Positions 21,340-35,600 of a DNA stretch of 64,000 nucleotides are shown one piece after another. Below the pieces are notes generated by a model. It did not search any database. It was not told where the DNA came from and was given only the letters and a program-made list of their open reading frames with translations. Position numbers and translations under genes: made by a program. Positions within the stretch are counted from its first letter, which is position 1; each line of letters begins with the position of its first letter. The stretch is from Plantago ovata (lineage: Eukaryota; Streptophyta; Magnoliopsida; Lamiales; Plantaginaceae), in NCBI GenBank assembly GCA_028274465.1, contig CM051456.1, positions 3,163,545-3,227,544 on the forward strand, read 5' to 3'.

Positions 21340-24300
21340 CTGTTATATATTGTATAAAATGGCTGACTTGATAAGTTACATCAGATGTCAGGTAGCTCAT
21401 CAAGTAATTAACGTTCGTAAAAAATCAGTTAGCTTAACATATTTCATTTGTAAATATTTAGATTATGTTCTAATCATTTGAAAAAGACTCAAATAAAAAT
21501 TTAATTAATTACTGTATCATTTATACTATAATTTATTCAATTTAAATTTTTTCATACGAAGAAAACATAAAGATTTATAACGCGATATAGTTGAACCAAG
21601 TCTGGTGAGAAATGGTCTATATGCATACATATGTCATCTTGCACGCGTTACATCAAATCACCCCAGTAAAGCCATAGTTAAAGCAGTTTTGTTTCTATCT
21701 AAAAAATCATTTTGATCCCTTAGGGCGATGATTTTTTAATAACCAAGATTGCTATTACAACTACACAAGCTAGTTAAAGTTAATTTACTATACTATGTTT
21801 GAAGAAATTAAACATGATCGTCTCTGCTGTTTACTGCATGTGACAAAATTGTTTCAACTTTAACTGTCAACTACTAATCAATTAAGCTAGGTACAATAGC
21901 AACATACATAGATAGATGGATTTATTTATGAATATTAATTGTTGATCTATACATACAGTCGATTTGGTAGACCTGGCGCCTTATAATAACATTAATTGAA
22001 GAGAATCAACATTTTATAAAATGGTAAATATAAAGCTGAAAAATTACATCAACAAAATCCGTATGTACCTAGAACATTTAACTTATCACAAAGAATGACA
22101 CATACTACCGCAAGGGTTGGCTCATTTACTTAAATATATGGGTAATTAACTTTCTCTTGTTCACAGATTTGAATCATACTAGAGAACAATTTATAATTAT
22201 TTGATTTTGGACCAGAGCATGTCGTTTTTGTGCGGTTTAACATAATTTATATGGTTTGCAAGTTATTACGTGAACTGTGAATTAGATTTATATGGAATTA
22301 ATTTCTACACGTCCAACTTGGTTATTAATAAATGAAATTAATAATAATAAATAATAATTTAATTGAAACATATTTTTAGAAGTCGTAGCATAGTTAAAAT
22401 CGACACATTTGTTTATAAAGGATCTTTTAGATTCCACCCAAAGGAGCAAATTCCGAAGAATGAGAGATAACGACAACAGGGGGGATCATTTTCATTATTG
22501 AAAAAGGGAAGTGGGACATCATCAATAAAACCAACGAACGAACTGCATTTGCTTTGCTTTTTCTTTGCCATATTATTTATCATTTTATCATTTTTGTTTA
22601 ATTATCGCATTGATTAATTAATGACGACAACATACGGTACATATAAAAAGCTACTCCTAGTATTCGCGATCGTCACCCACCAATACGAGGCGTGTTTATT
22701 TTTGGTAGCGCTCCGCAATTCATAATTCAGCCCATATATATGATCGTTTGACTACTTAACAAATTACCATCCACGGTGTATATATGTTGAATTGCATGTG
22801 AATTTCTAGTATAAAAAGGTTGATTAAAAATGACTGTTCACCATTAATGTGTAATAATGTTTTAGGAGTAACAAGTTTTTGGAACCAAATAAACAACAAG
22901 CACTTTTTTCTTTTTTTCCTGAGCCGGCTAAAAATATTTTATTAAAAGCTGAGCATAATTAGAAATGCTCGAACAACAAATACAACTGAATACACGGAAC
23001 AGCCTCCGGAAAATGGCACTAAACAAGAAGCACTTTGATAGTAATCATCCACCTTTTAAATTGTTTACATTTGATTTTCGAATTATTTTTTAAAAGGTTT
23101 ATTTATATAATGATTATAGTGTTTTGTTTAGTTGTTGGACTCATTAAATTGTGATATAAAAAATTATTATAAGAAACGTAAAGAATCTAATAATACGTAC
23201 GGATGGAAATGAATATACCTGAATAATTAATTTAAAATAATACTGCATGTAACATATTATGAGTAATAAAGAAAGAACAAGACGTGACAAGAATTGAGTG
23301 AGCAACCACATGGAGTTGTTTAAACTTTAAAGATAGCATGCAAACGTGTAATTAGCTAGTTTGTATACAAAGATACAAACAATCGACATGCCAGTTTGTC
23401 TTTAACCTATCTAGCTACATGACATATATAATCAAATTAATTGTTCACTGTATACTATAGTCCATTTGATTTTATCGAACGTGACAAAGATACATATATC
23501 AACTCTAGCACATGATTATTTCTTCAATTCTTTGTCACATTACTCTCGTCTTGATCGATATTTACTGCTATTTTCCACCACAAATAACTCAAAATTGATC
23601 TTATTTACGTCTATTTTTTCCATTAACTTTATCTCCACACTCCATACGTGAAATAATACATGTCACAGTATAACTTTGGAAAGATTGGATCAAGTGTGAC
23701 AATATAGTTGAGTTTCAAATACGTTTGTAAAGAAGTTATGAGTTCAAATCTAGCGGATGTAAATAATACACATGCCTCTTAGATTTAGTTGATGGATATA
23801 CCCCAATCTAGGTTAGGGGTAGTTATCCTCCTAGGGTTGAACGACCCAGCATTTACACTAGCACGGCTCGACTTACTTCGCTTCCCAATCTTTCTCATTG
23901 AGATTGGCATATTTCCCTAATCGTGATACACCCACATCTCTTCTGAATAAGTGTCTTTCGTAGCTGAACCTTTCCACTTAATTAACAATTCAAAATGTCT
24001 GGTAAAAAGAAATAAGTTATCACATTATTATTATATATTGATTTATAAATTATTAAGTTGATAGGTGCATGAACATGAAGGGCATATTGAAAGGTCTATA
24101 ATTAAAATCCCAAATAAGGAAAAAAAAGGAACAAGGAACGTAAAAGTCCATTAACAGAGGAAATAATTATTAAAAAGTTTAATATACAAACAAAGAAGAG
24201 ATCATCATTCATCAATAAACCCCTCTACTTTCTTTATGCAATTTGCCAATGGGCCACTATCATGAATTCATTCATCATAATATAAACTATACACTATATA

Positions 24301-25035
24301 TTACTCATTAAAATTAAATTTGTTTTCGTATTCCTTTCCACGTATTTTTACTTAATTTTCATTTCCTTTTCACGTAACATATATAGTATACTTTGATTGT
24401 AAGTTATAGTGTTATACTATTAAATAAAATACCACACGCAGCATTATGTATTTTTATTTAAAAACCAATAAAAAAAATGTCTTGGGAAACAACGGGATTA
24501 TTATATTAGTAAAAGCACATACTACAGTAGTAGGAGTATTATTTTTTTCTCATTGCTTTGGTTTGGTTTGCTTTTCATTGATTTTTATCAAATATATACC
24601 TTTCCTTTGAGTTTGGAATAGACAGCTACTTGTGACAAACAACAGCAACAACCACTTACTTAGTTCTGTTGCACTCTTAAGAAAGAAAAAAGTTCTATTG
24701 CCCATTACTAACTACTATAAATTGAATACACCATTACTACAACTATACAACTATTGCACAACACCTGGACTCGGTTTTATGAAGACCTGACCTTTTGAAC
24801 TGACACTGTTATTAATGTTTGGACCATATAATGTTGGTATGATATTATCTTCTTCGGATAAATATTTTCAAATTTCGAACACAGATAATCTTTCAAATCC
24901 TAACATGGCTAGCTTGTTTGCACATGTACATCAGAATATTTATTTGTTCTAGTAGTATTTAAATCTAGTTCTGATTTATAATTTGCTAGTTGGGGGAAAT
25001 TTTAAGTAAAAAATCCATGAGTAGTTTTATGGACT
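21340..25035. other. gene-free intergenic region
   Basis: About 3.7 kb of AT-rich DNA. I found no coding region, tRNA or well-bounded mobile element. A weak box B-like string AGTTATGAGTTCAAATCT near 23735 may be a SINE relic. Confidence 0.45.
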
Positions 25036-25375
25036 TTGACGAAAATATTTACTGAAGGCCCAGAATCTACGAACGTCGGAACGTGCATTAAAAGAAGAAA
25101 ATGTTGGTTCATTCGGTGGAATCCAACGTGGCATGCATTGATAGGAAAACAAGCCCACAATCTGGAGAGTAGGCCCATTGGAATCTTTCTCACTGCTCAA
25201 CCCAACAGAATCTACACAACTCAATCTTGCAAAATGGAAAGAAGCCAAACACAGCAGCGGTGGTTTCAATTTTCAACCCAGAATCATCATCATTTTACCA
25301 GAATAATTGAGACATCACGTTATCTTATGGAAGCACCAAATTTAAAAATATTTTTACTTAGGAGGTTAATATAAT
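25036..25375 (+). other. promoter-like stretch with orphan short ORF
   Basis: Three GGCCCA/AGCCCA motifs lie at about 25060-25170, followed by a leader-like C/A-rich stretch and an ATG at 25233 (MERSQTQQRWFQF...) that opens 46 codons. The look is that of a 5' gene end, but nothing downstream continues it. The protein is not recognised. It may be a truncated or captured gene start. Confidence 0.25.
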
Positions 25376-25617
25376 GTGTGTGGTGTTTGATCTAGTGGTA
25401 GAATCCAGAACAAAGTTGTGAAAAAAAAATTTGCCAAAAAATGAAACGTAAACAAACTAAAAAAAAGGATGAAAAAGGAATATACGTAAACAATCTAAAA
25501 AATCAGATGAATACATCATAAGTCTGATACCAGTCATACACTGTCACCGCCTTATCTATGAATATCTACCGTTAGTTTATTAGAACAAACATGTTTCACA
25601 TCGAATTAGTCTAGAAT

Positions 25618-25721
25618 TTGGATGTTTAGGTTTAGAGGATCTTTTGTACATTTTTTATGCACCTTACTTTGTAAACTCTTCTTTTTAATTAATATAAAAT
25701 ATTTGGCTGTTAAAAAAAAGG
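25618..25721 (+). mobile_element. short 5'-truncated LINE 3' end
   Basis: About 104 bp ending TATTTGGCTGTTAAAAAAAA, which resembles the 3' end and tail of plant LINEs. ATTAGTCTARAAT occurs on both sides (25605-25617 and 25722-25734), a 13-bp target-site duplication with one mismatch. Confidence 0.6.
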
Positions 25722-25796
25722 ATTAGTCTAAAATCGGCTTCCATGTACACAAATCTAATCATGTGTTGTACATTAATTATTGTACTAGAGTACTTC

Positions 25797-25901
25797 ACTA
25801 AGTAGTGAAGTATATTTGAAGAGAAAAGAAAGCAACAAACAATAAAAACTAAGTAGTGAAGTATATTTGAAGAGAAAAGAGAGCAACAAACAATAAAAAC
25901 C
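25797..25901. repeat. two-copy tandem repeat, about 53-bp unit
   Basis: AAGTAGTGAAGTATATTTGA followed by AGAGAAAAGARAGCAACAA is present twice with a single difference. It creates a repeated short reading frame on the minus strand. Confidence 0.9.
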
Positions 25902-27317
25902 ATCCATGATGTAATATTATTCCCCACTCTCATTCTTCTTCTTTCTTATATATGCAAATGGAGATGCAGTATGATTAACTATTTGTGCCTCCAACTTAGT
26001 CTAAAGTTCCAAAGCTTCTCTATAGGCTTTAAATATGTATGTTCCTTTTCTTTGTCATTGATGAAGTCATGTCTCCTTTGGCTTCCACTTTAGGTTTTCA
26101 ATAAATTTTTCTTTCTTCTTAATCATTACCTAATTGGTCCATGTTAGCTCATACTATATGCTTAAATGTCACAATTAACAACTTCAATGCCCTTAACAAC
26201 ATCAAAAGTGTGTGTGTTGACATGAACATATGGAACTAGCTAGCTAGCTTCCCTAGTTAAAGCCTCCCTCTCTTATGCTTAAAGTAGTGTGATTGTACAG
26301 TGTAGTGTAAGTATATACTACTATATAGTAGTAGTAGTAGATTGTTTCCTTTTTGCAAGTACTCATTTCTTTTTGGAATCTCTAATAGCCACCTCTACTC
26401 TAATTTCATTTCTTTTCCCCTTTAAAAGAACATAAAGAAACTACTACTACTAGCAACATCATCATCATCATCAAGCTTGGATATTCTATCTCAGCCACAA
26501 AAAGGCACATGAAATTTTTTTCAAGATTCCACTTGGGTACTTTAAGGTTTGTGTCTTTGTGATGTATGCAAATATTCCTTGACAACATAGAATGATTCTG
26601 ATTTTCTAAGATATGCAATGTATCACAACCATACTTTGTTCCACAACCACAAGTCACCTAGCTAGTGAATCCATCACTAAGCAATTTCTAGTGTTCACTG
26701 AAGGAAAAAAAAAAAAAAAAACTCATGAAGTCATTACCAACTCAACTCATAGAAGGCTTCAAGAGTTCTTAGTTATTACTATTCCTACTTCAAGCACTTC
26801 CAGATTCATTGACATATTCGAATAACAAGGCACCTCTTGGTTAAACAGGATGAGAAACGCAAACGAAATTTAATGGAGAAATGCTGTAAACCAAATACTA
26901 GTAAGAGAGTAATTTTCAAACAAAAACGCACCTGAAGTAAGACATTCTGCAGAATAAGCCACTCTACCCTGCGAAATACGCACATATCCAAAGAAATTTT
27001 AACCACTTTGGAAGCTCTGCCTGATCATTCAAACATATTATTTCTCTAAAAAAGCTAGAAGTGTAGATGCTCCCGTTTGAGAATCAAGAAAGCCGAAAAC
27101 TTTTCCAATGACTTCTCAGTTAATCCCACTGCTATATTCAAAGAATCAAGAAGCATTCAGTTGAGTGTAACAGACTAACAGGGTTATCTTATCTCTCAGG
27201 CATAGTCGAGCTGAGTTGCACTATCTACCTATCTTTGCTGTGTAGTTGACTGTTACACAGTTGTATGTGTTCTATTCTAGCTCCAAAAGTTGATCTGACA
27301 AAAAGGAAGTAACAATT
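25902..27317. other. intergenic and 3' flank of the ADP/ATP carrier gene
   Basis: No gene recognised. The portion 27000-27317 probably holds the carrier 3'UTR. Open frames at 26406-26825 are unsupported. Confidence 0.4.
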
Positions 27318-30300
27318 CTAGGTCCAATTCAGTAAATTCTTCAGCTCGTCGTATAAAACCAAAACAGCAGCAGCGCCTGTACTCCTGAACATATTTGACA
27401 AAGCACCACGATAAAATGAAGCAGCTCCTTCTGCGTTGTAGATCTTCCTCCAACACTCTAGGGTATTTTTGTACATGGGTTGTTCCATGCCCGACTGCAT
27501 CATCATTCGCCTACGAACTGTATCAAACGGGTATGAAACAAGCCCTGCTGAGGTAGTGACGGCTTGAGCAGCTAGCCAGCGCTTCCACAATGCCACGTCA
27601 GATTCTGATCCTTTTACCATCTTCTCTTTAAATGTGTCGAAACCACCAAAGTATATGCCACGGTGAATTACCATTCCTTGCAGAGAGGCAGGAAGGCCCC
27701 TGTAGATCCCTCGAATTCCGTCTTTTCCATGAATGGTTTTGAGGAAGTGAGGAATGCCACGAAATTGACGGGTTTCAGTTCTCCCGATATCAGCAGCAAG
27801 ACGTGTGTGAGCAATGTCAAGCGGGTAGATGATGACCAGAGTTGTGCAACCAGCTGCAGACCCAGCAATGAAATTGGTAGCTGGTCCAGATAAAATATCG
27901 CCTTCTTGTGAGTTGTTGCGTAAGATGCTCCTATACAGATCCTGTTAATAGGTAGATATAGTAAGCAGAACAAATATAGCCTCAGAAACAAAGGTAACAC
28001 AACGGCAGTAGGCCTTACGAAATATATTTCAATAAAACAACAATGAGACTTCTAATGAACTTGTTTGATACTATTAGTATCTTAAATCAGCATCAATAAA
28101 GACTATATACACTTCAAGGAAATAAAGGCTTGATGCATCTTCATCAAGCAGTGAAGTAATCTTAGCCGGAAGTCTTAAGCTTAGCTTGTACGAATAATAA
28201 TGTCATATTGATATCGACATGATAATAAATCATCCATTCCTATAAGATTTACCAGCATACATAGTTATTTGTAGTATATCATTTTTATATCTCTATAAAA
28301 TAATGTACACGGTCGGGTTCTGTTAAACTCTGATTTCGGAGCTCTAAAAGTGAGGCTGTATGATTCAAAGGACACACCTGACATAGATTTTATAAGTCTC
28401 AAGGATGATATGGCCAAGAAACAGTCTTTGTAGTTTGTGTTTCATAGTTCTTATATATAATAACTTGATAAATACAAGCAAAAGCATCAACAGAGCTGCA
28501 AATATGCATAGTACTAATTAACGAAAATCATACATATATTCATGATTCAGACATACAATACATCAACATATGTGTAGTTCCTGTAAACTGTTGAAGCTTG
28601 TTTCAAGTGCAAGAAAAGTATCATGCATGTTTGATATGGACATAATATAAATCCCACACTACATGATGAGTTTTCCAGAATACATCATTCATCATATATA
28701 ATAAGTGTATTACACACAACAGCTATCTGTAGATGGTGGATGCTACACTTTACTGATCGGTTACCAGAAATAACGATGTGGATAATAATGGAAATGACTG
28801 GTGAACATCAAACCGAAGAGCATTCAAAGGAATGTTGACAAACTTTAGAATTCAAGAATGAATGAAAATATCATCTCTGACATGCATACAAAATGAACCG
28901 AATACTGCATTAAGGGTTTAGTTGGAAGTGACTATCCTATCATAACTTTGGTTCTATTCCAGACGAGCAATCAGCATACAACGGAATAGATCCTTCTGTT
29001 CTCGTATCATTGTCAATTTTATTAAATAGTAGCTGCCCACATGCAATACTGATAAGCTACCAAAAGTAATGAACATAAGATTGGAGGTGACTAGTGACAT
29101 CAAACCTGAGAGCATTGAAGACATAATAGGCTCAAGCATATGACTAACCAAAGCATTTAAGGAGCTTTAACATAGAAACTACCACAGAACAGTTCTTATG
29201 TAGTAAGGTCACTATCCCATTTGCTTCGCATTTTTAGAAACAGCTATAAGTTCAGAGTCAATTTATGTGGATATAACTGGAAACTGTATGTTCAAATCAA
29301 TGAGCCCTAAACACAAGTAGCATTCCAAAGATCCCAATGTGTAAAATCACATTTGGTTATCGCTCTAGATAAGCTAGATACACTAAGGGGCTCTTATATA
29401 TCTAGGCACAAATAACTAATCAAGCAACATAATAAAAAGATTTCTTAGAGCACGTAAAGATATTTCATGCAGTTATAACAATCAATTATAACTGCATGAT
29501 GATGTGCAGACATGCCATGCCTTCAGAAAGTAAGTGCTACAGAGAATACAGAATCAGATCCATATGGAATGAGTGATCCAACTTGAAAGTTGTAATATTA
29601 TATTCGTATAGGTTTAAGAAAATGCATGTGAATGCAACCTTTGCCCTTCCCTTTTTACTTTTCACTTTTCTCTTTCATCTAATCTTATTCTTTCCCCCTT
29701 TATGCCAACGTACATCCACAGTTCTGTTGGACTCACTTGATAACTATGGCTTATGGTTAGGAAGAGGTTAAGAGTATGAATTTTGATATAAAAAGTTGTA
29801 TGAATTAAAGAGAATTATGATGGTAGTTTGTCTACATGATATGTGATATCTTTCAGTGAATGTGTAACCACTACGCAGTATGACTGTAAATTAGCGAACT
29901 TTTTTCTAATCCCTTTATATATGTCCCAAAATTTTCTTCAACCACAACCTCCTTGTTTCACTCTTATAAATGTACTTAATATTCACACATCCCTCTGCTA
30001 ACACTCACGCAAAAGCAAGCCATATAATATAAGCTACTTATCCATTAAAAGTTACATTTTCAGAAAACAATCAAGGAATAAGTACATGACAGCAATACTG
30101 ATATGGTGATTAACAGAAACAATAGTGTAGGTAATACAGGATAAATTTAGCCTCTCTAACCTTAATCTACCAGCTGCAGATACAGGATTAAACCAATTCG
30201 CACTTGACAGCCCCATGCAATACAAGTAGATGAATGGATTTGGTTCCTGTTTTAGCTCATGAAGCAAATACTTCTAATTACAACCACCCGTTACACATCC

Positions 30301-33105
30301 AGGTTTGTATATCAACACAAGTTACTCAGATTAGAAAGCACTTGTGTTTTAAACTCACTTTCCTCTCTTTATCATGTCTGTCTACTACATTCATAAAGTG
30401 ATACTTAACTCCCACTATGGCTATAACTGACTCACAAGCAACATTTGCACAGAAGTTATTCATTTGTTCTATGTTTAGTTATCAGTTCGTAGATAGTAGA
30501 TGCCACACTGTACTACTGATCAGTTACTAGAAGTAATAGATATTGCTGATTACTTGTGAACATCAAACCAACGAGCAGTCAAAGGCATATAATATACTCA
30601 AGTATCTCCCTAGACCATAGCAGTCAAGAAGTTTTCAAAGAGCACCAATGAAAGTAATATTGAATAAGTCCCAAATTACTAAAACGTCACTTGCTATGCT
30701 AACCACGCTACAGGGCTTGGATATATCTTTTTTTCCAAATAATTAACCAAACAAGATGACAGAATGATTTCTCAAAATAAAGACACTTCATGCAGTAATA
30801 AGAATCTTTTATATGATACTGCATGAATCTGCACACATCCCATGCCTTAAGAAACTAAGAGCTAATGCTATGGAGAATGCAGAACTAGGTTCTTCAAAAT
30901 CATATATACCCGTATAACCAACCAATATTATCCCTTACATGCATGTCTTATTAGAAACACATGATGCAAGTATGCAACTAAATTGATATTCTGATCAACT
31001 CTTCTTAGAAGTCTTATTTACACGAGTCGCCAGACTCGCCACCAAATGACAACAGCTTGTTACATCTAATTCTAGTAACACTTGGGTAACAAAATCCTGA
31101 CAAATCCCTACTACAAACTATCACAGCCAATCAATTTCAACACAAGAAAAACTGAATAATCCCAACTTCATGCGACCAAAGAGACTAAGCTAAACAATGA
31201 ACAAACAGACAAACATTTCCCTATAGGCAACAAGCACAAAGAGTAATAGAGAAATGACCACATCCACCCTGTTTCACTCTAATAAATGTACTTCCTATTC
31301 ACTCATTCCCTCTGCTAAAACTCATGCATTAGAAAGTTACATTTTCAGTAACAATCAGGGATTAAATTCATGACAATAATACTGAGATGGTGATAAACGG
31401 ATGAAATAGTTTAAGTAATACAGGACAAATTAAGCCTCACGACACCTTAATCTACTAGCTGCAGAGACAGGATTAAACCAATTCACATGTGACATCTCCA
31501 TATTAAGCAGTACAAGTAGATGAATGGATTTGGTTCCAAAATTAGCTCATGAAGCAAACACTGATAGTTACATCCAATCGTTCAGCATCCAAGTTTGAGT
31601 ATCAATACAACTTACTCAAACTAGAACACACTTGTTTTAAATCCATCTTCCTCTCTTTATCATGTCTAGTCTACTATATTGGTACAGTAATAATACACTT
31701 TAGTCTCCCTCTGGCTATAGCTGACTCACGGTCACAGGCAACAATTCACAGAAATTATTCATATATTCTCTGTTTCATTACCAGTTCATGAATAGTAGCT
31801 GCCCACACTGTACTCAGTTACTAGAAGTAATATATATGGATAATACTGCAGATTGAGTTACTAGAAGTAATATATATATATATATATATATGGATCAGAA
31901 TACTAGTGAACATCAAACCTACAAGCATTCAGAGGCATATAATAGACTAAAGTATGTCCCTAGCACTGAGAAACTGGCATGCAACTACCGATGAAAGTAA
32001 AATTCAATAGGTCCTAATTACTAAAATCTCACTTGTTTGTTTGCCACTCTACCGGGCTCGTATACATACCAAACGAGATGAGAAAATGATTTCTTAGAAT
32101 AAAGACAGTTCATGCAATTATAACAACTGATGATGATATGCACACTTCGGATGCCTTAAAAAACTGAGGGCTAATGCAATGGAGAATGCCGAACTAGGTT
32201 TTTCACATACAACCAACCATGAACCAACACTATTCCTGACATCCATGTCTAGTTCTGAAACAATTGCATGACCTTAAAATTCCTACTCCAAACTATCCCT
32301 TTGTAAGAAATATGCAAAGATAAAACTGAGGGCTAATGCAATGGAGAATGCAGAACTAGACTGTTCACATATAACTCTGGTCTTGAAATTAAAAGAACAT
32401 CATCAACCCTTTTTACTCCATCTAGTTTAGCATCAAACTCATTCCACAATTGCCTGAAATGACCATTACCAAATTCCATACTCTCTTCAACTCTTCTCAT
32501 AAGCCACATTTACCATGAATCACCAACACAAGATCAACTTCTCAGAGTAACTCCATTCTTGAAATTAAAAAGAACACAATTCCGCAACTAAATCACGACA
32601 AATTCTTACTCCAAACTATCACAATGAAATCAAGTTCAACACATAATAAAACTCAACAATCCCAACTTCATGTCTTATTATATACAGTATACTACAGGTA
32701 ACATGTTAAGAAGAAGGTCCAAAATCGAAACGAAAGAGAGAAACATTTGATTACCTTGAGAGAGAAATTGAGGGCAATGGAAGGGTAATATCTAAGAATA
32801 CTGCTGACATTCCCTCTCCAAAGGGAGCCAACACCTTCATCTCTAACAGTACGAACAATGCAGTCAATCATGCCCTTAAACCTCCTCCTCCTACCACCCA
32901 AAATAGCCATGTTACTCTCCTGGGTCTGAAGCAGAAGCTTAGTCCTCTCAACAGGAGCCACAATCGAGTGCACCACGCAGCCCATGAACAAAGCAGCTGT
33001 CAAATCTCTCTTGAACTTGGTCACCCGATCCAGAGGTGGCTTCTTCTTTGCTGCTGCTGCTTCACCCGGGTCGCTTTCGTCTACTGCACAAACAACGCCT
33101 GCCAT
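27318..33105 (-). CDS. PM-ANT1: ADP/ATP carrier family protein, PM-ANT1 (At5g56450)-like
   Basis: Exons 33105-32755 and 27941-27318 join in phase 0 to 324 residues, close to the 330 of Arabidopsis At5g56450. The splice borders are AAG|GTAATC and TTAACAG|GAT. The protein has the three-repeat mitochondrial carrier fold: PVERTKLLLQTQ in repeat 1, YPLDIAHTRLA in repeat 2, YPFDTVRRRMMMQ in repeat 3. The RRRMMM signature of adenine nucleotide translocases is at 260-265. The string NFSLKDLYRSILRN crosses the splice junction exactly as in the family. The start MAGVVCAVDE is the only plausible ATG. In Arabidopsis this member was reported at the plasma membrane as an ATP exporter of pollen; that location is known only from the relative. 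The intron is 4.8 kb and made largely of diverged repeats. Confidence 0.95.
28730..32350. repeat. diverged tandem repeats of about 1.3 kb inside the carrier intron
   Basis: Several landmarks recur in the same order. The segment with CACTGTACT...AGTTACTAGAAGTAAT...GAACATCAAACC starts near 30490 and 31790, with weaker copies near 28735 and 29020. TGCACACATCCCATGCC-like sequence followed by GAGAATGCAGAACTAG lies near 29505, 30830 and 32150. AAGTAGATGAATGGATTTGG lies near 30225 and 31515. The spacing is about 1.3 kb, giving two clear copies and one partial older copy. Confidence 0.75.
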
Positions 33106-33778
33106 CTTTATTTTTGGTTTTGTTTTCTTGAAAATGTTATTTCAGGTTTTTAATTAACTAACTTGTGTGAGATGGGGTTTGGTGATTCGTGCCATTGAAT
33201 TCTATGTATGTATAGGAGTGGAATAAAAAGGTGCTGGCTGGTGTTTCATCTTTTTTATATGATTTTCATTGTCAATGGAAATGGAATCGAAATATCCAAT
33301 TTCAAAGATTTGGATTTGGGGGTGTTTGTTTAATTGTTTCTTAAATACTCTCTCACCTTCACACTTGTTTCTCATAAGCTCAATGTCAATGAGATGGGAA
33401 AGAGAGATGATCAACAAGGAAAACAATAATAATATGTCTGCGGATATTATCTTTTTCATTTTGGATTTTGGATCCAAATTACATAAGTAACAGACTAAAA
33501 ACCATACTCATACAAATAAATTAAATTAAATTGCATCTTTCATTTTACTAATTCCTTCAACATAGTCATATAGTCAGCATATCAATTTGAAGATAATTAT
33601 ACGAGTAATCGGGACGTTAGATTTAATGTACAAGGAATTTTTCTTTTTCATTTTTTCTTCTACACTTACTTTCAAATATATAGGCATAATTGTTTGCACG
33701 TGTTATTTAAATTGTGTGATACACGTCTAATAGTATATAATCCGTTCGTTCATTAATATCATTCACTTTGAAGTTATA
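33106..33778. other. 5' flank of the ADP/ATP carrier gene
   Basis: Promoter-side sequence of the minus-strand carrier gene; no second gene recognised. The overlapping frames at 33202-33490 are unsupported. Confidence 0.4.
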
Positions 33779-33950
33779 AGGGTGGCCGAGTGATAAGGGT
33801 GTTAGAGTGGCATAGAAAAGGTCGAGGGTTCAACCCCAACGGAAATATAAGATGGTTTAGATGCGTTTGGAATTATAATATGGTTAATAAATATTGTAGG
33901 AGTAGGAGTGGATTGGAGTTAGATTTCATCGTCTCAAATAAAAAACACCA
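33779..33950 (+). mobile_element. tRNA-derived SINE, best-preserved head
   Basis: GGGTGGCCGAGTGATAAGG is a clear box A region and GAGGGTTCAACCCC a clear box B, 38 bp apart as in a tRNA. The tail contains TTGGAATTATAATATGGTTA, GTAGGAGTAGGAGTGG and an A-rich end. A target-site duplication was not found. Confidence 0.8.
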
Positions 33951-35600
33951 ATCCCTTAGCTCTTGAGGAAGAGCTAGAATCTTAGTTTTATATATTGGGT
34001 GTTAGAAATTATAATTATCTACCTGATCAACTTTATGTGTTGGAAAGGGAAAAAATGGCATAGAACTATGAACAACTTGAACGTCATCTGATGGTACATT
34101 CAACGTTAGTTGCTACATGTACTATGCTCAAAATTAACCATCAAAGAAACATATGATTGCGAAAGTATACTCAATTGATACGCCATTGCAATTTTTATCA
34201 TAAGTGCCGTTAAATTTGGAGTTGTTTTCTTGTAGTGTTGTCGTCAAAAGGTAACTTTATCGATATGCATAGCGGGTAGTAACATTTACTCGTATATAAA
34301 CTTCTTTTAGTGAAGAATAACTCTTATTCCTCTCCATATGGCCGCAGGAGTCATGTTGTTTTTCCTCGAGCCTTCTCCCATTTTACAAATGGGTTAATTA
34401 AGAGACGGAACACTTATATGGGCTGATATGTAAGAGATTAGCCCATTGAGATCAAGATCAATACTGCAAGTCTGCAAGCCCAACTAAGAGATAGGTCCAG
34501 TATATATAGCTGTCCGTAATCGTATGTTTTGTCTTGTGTTACAGTCTTACAGACTTATAGTCAACAAGTGTCAACGTGACTGAGTAAGACCTTTGACTGT
34601 TCGTTGACAGTCAACACATTCTGCTCCGGTCCACACTTCTGTAAGAGAATATTTATCCAATAAACTATATATCCAGCCTAAATTAATTAACGGAGTACTA
34701 GTAACTAATTAAATTAATATGTAGCAAGATATTGAAATATTTTGTACACCATGTGTTTTGTGTTTTGCTTGAAATTACAGCTAACTACACCAAAATTCTC
34801 ATTATTTATCAATTATCCATACATCACAGTCACATTACTTTAAACAATTACATAAGTGAAATTACGTCGTCCACTAATGAGATCAGATATATGAAACGAT
34901 ACCAGTACGAACTACAGTTCAACTGGGTCTCTCACATGGGACCCACAATCATATTGTACATGGCTATTAATAATGAGATTCATCTTTCTAGCATAGCACT
35001 ACTTACCCTTATATTATTCTCATTTCGTTTTACAATGTGTTCATTAAATTTTTCCTTTGTCACTCCTAAGAGTTGTAAGTACAAAATTTCATTGTTGTAT
35101 ACCTAACTTGCAAATTTGCAATTGTATATATAGACCACAAAGAGATATGGTAATATATGAAATTGCAGATGGAAACAAATGAAAAGGCTAATTAAATAGT
35201 GTGGAGGAGAATATATGAGATTCGATCACACTTATTGAGAACATGAATGAACAGAAAGACAATGTCGCTCCATATAAGCATGTCACGTTCCTCGTTTGCT
35301 AGCAACCATTGGCATTTTTCTCATGATCTGACTACATATCTATTAATTTAAACTAATGTAATTAGGTATTATACTTCTAAACTAGCCAGATATATCGATT
35401 TTTTTGTTCTTATACATTCATTTAGCAATGACATCTATTTCAAAATGTCTCTAGTATCTGGTTGGTCAGTTGAGAGTTAAGTAGATCCGTAAAAGTTTTA
35501 CAACTTTTAACTCAGAACTGTTGAATCCGTCATCTATCCAGTCGAGTTTATCCGGTGTCGTGGTGTTATATATATATATATATATACACCAGTTATATAC
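33951..35600. other. intergenic, nothing recognised
   Basis: AT-rich sequence without a supported gene. A 110-bp segment at about 35450-35560 is loosely repeated at 35860-35970 (shared GTTTATYCGGTG and GTTGAGA-type strings). Confidence 0.4.

Noticed and set aside
26406-26825. Small ORFs on both strands before the carrier gene
   Set aside because: Mutually overlapping, with homopolymer and trinucleotide runs and no similarity.
34732-35106. 124-residue plus-strand ORF
   Set aside because: Low-complexity AT-rich composition, no recognised domain, no promoter or splice context.
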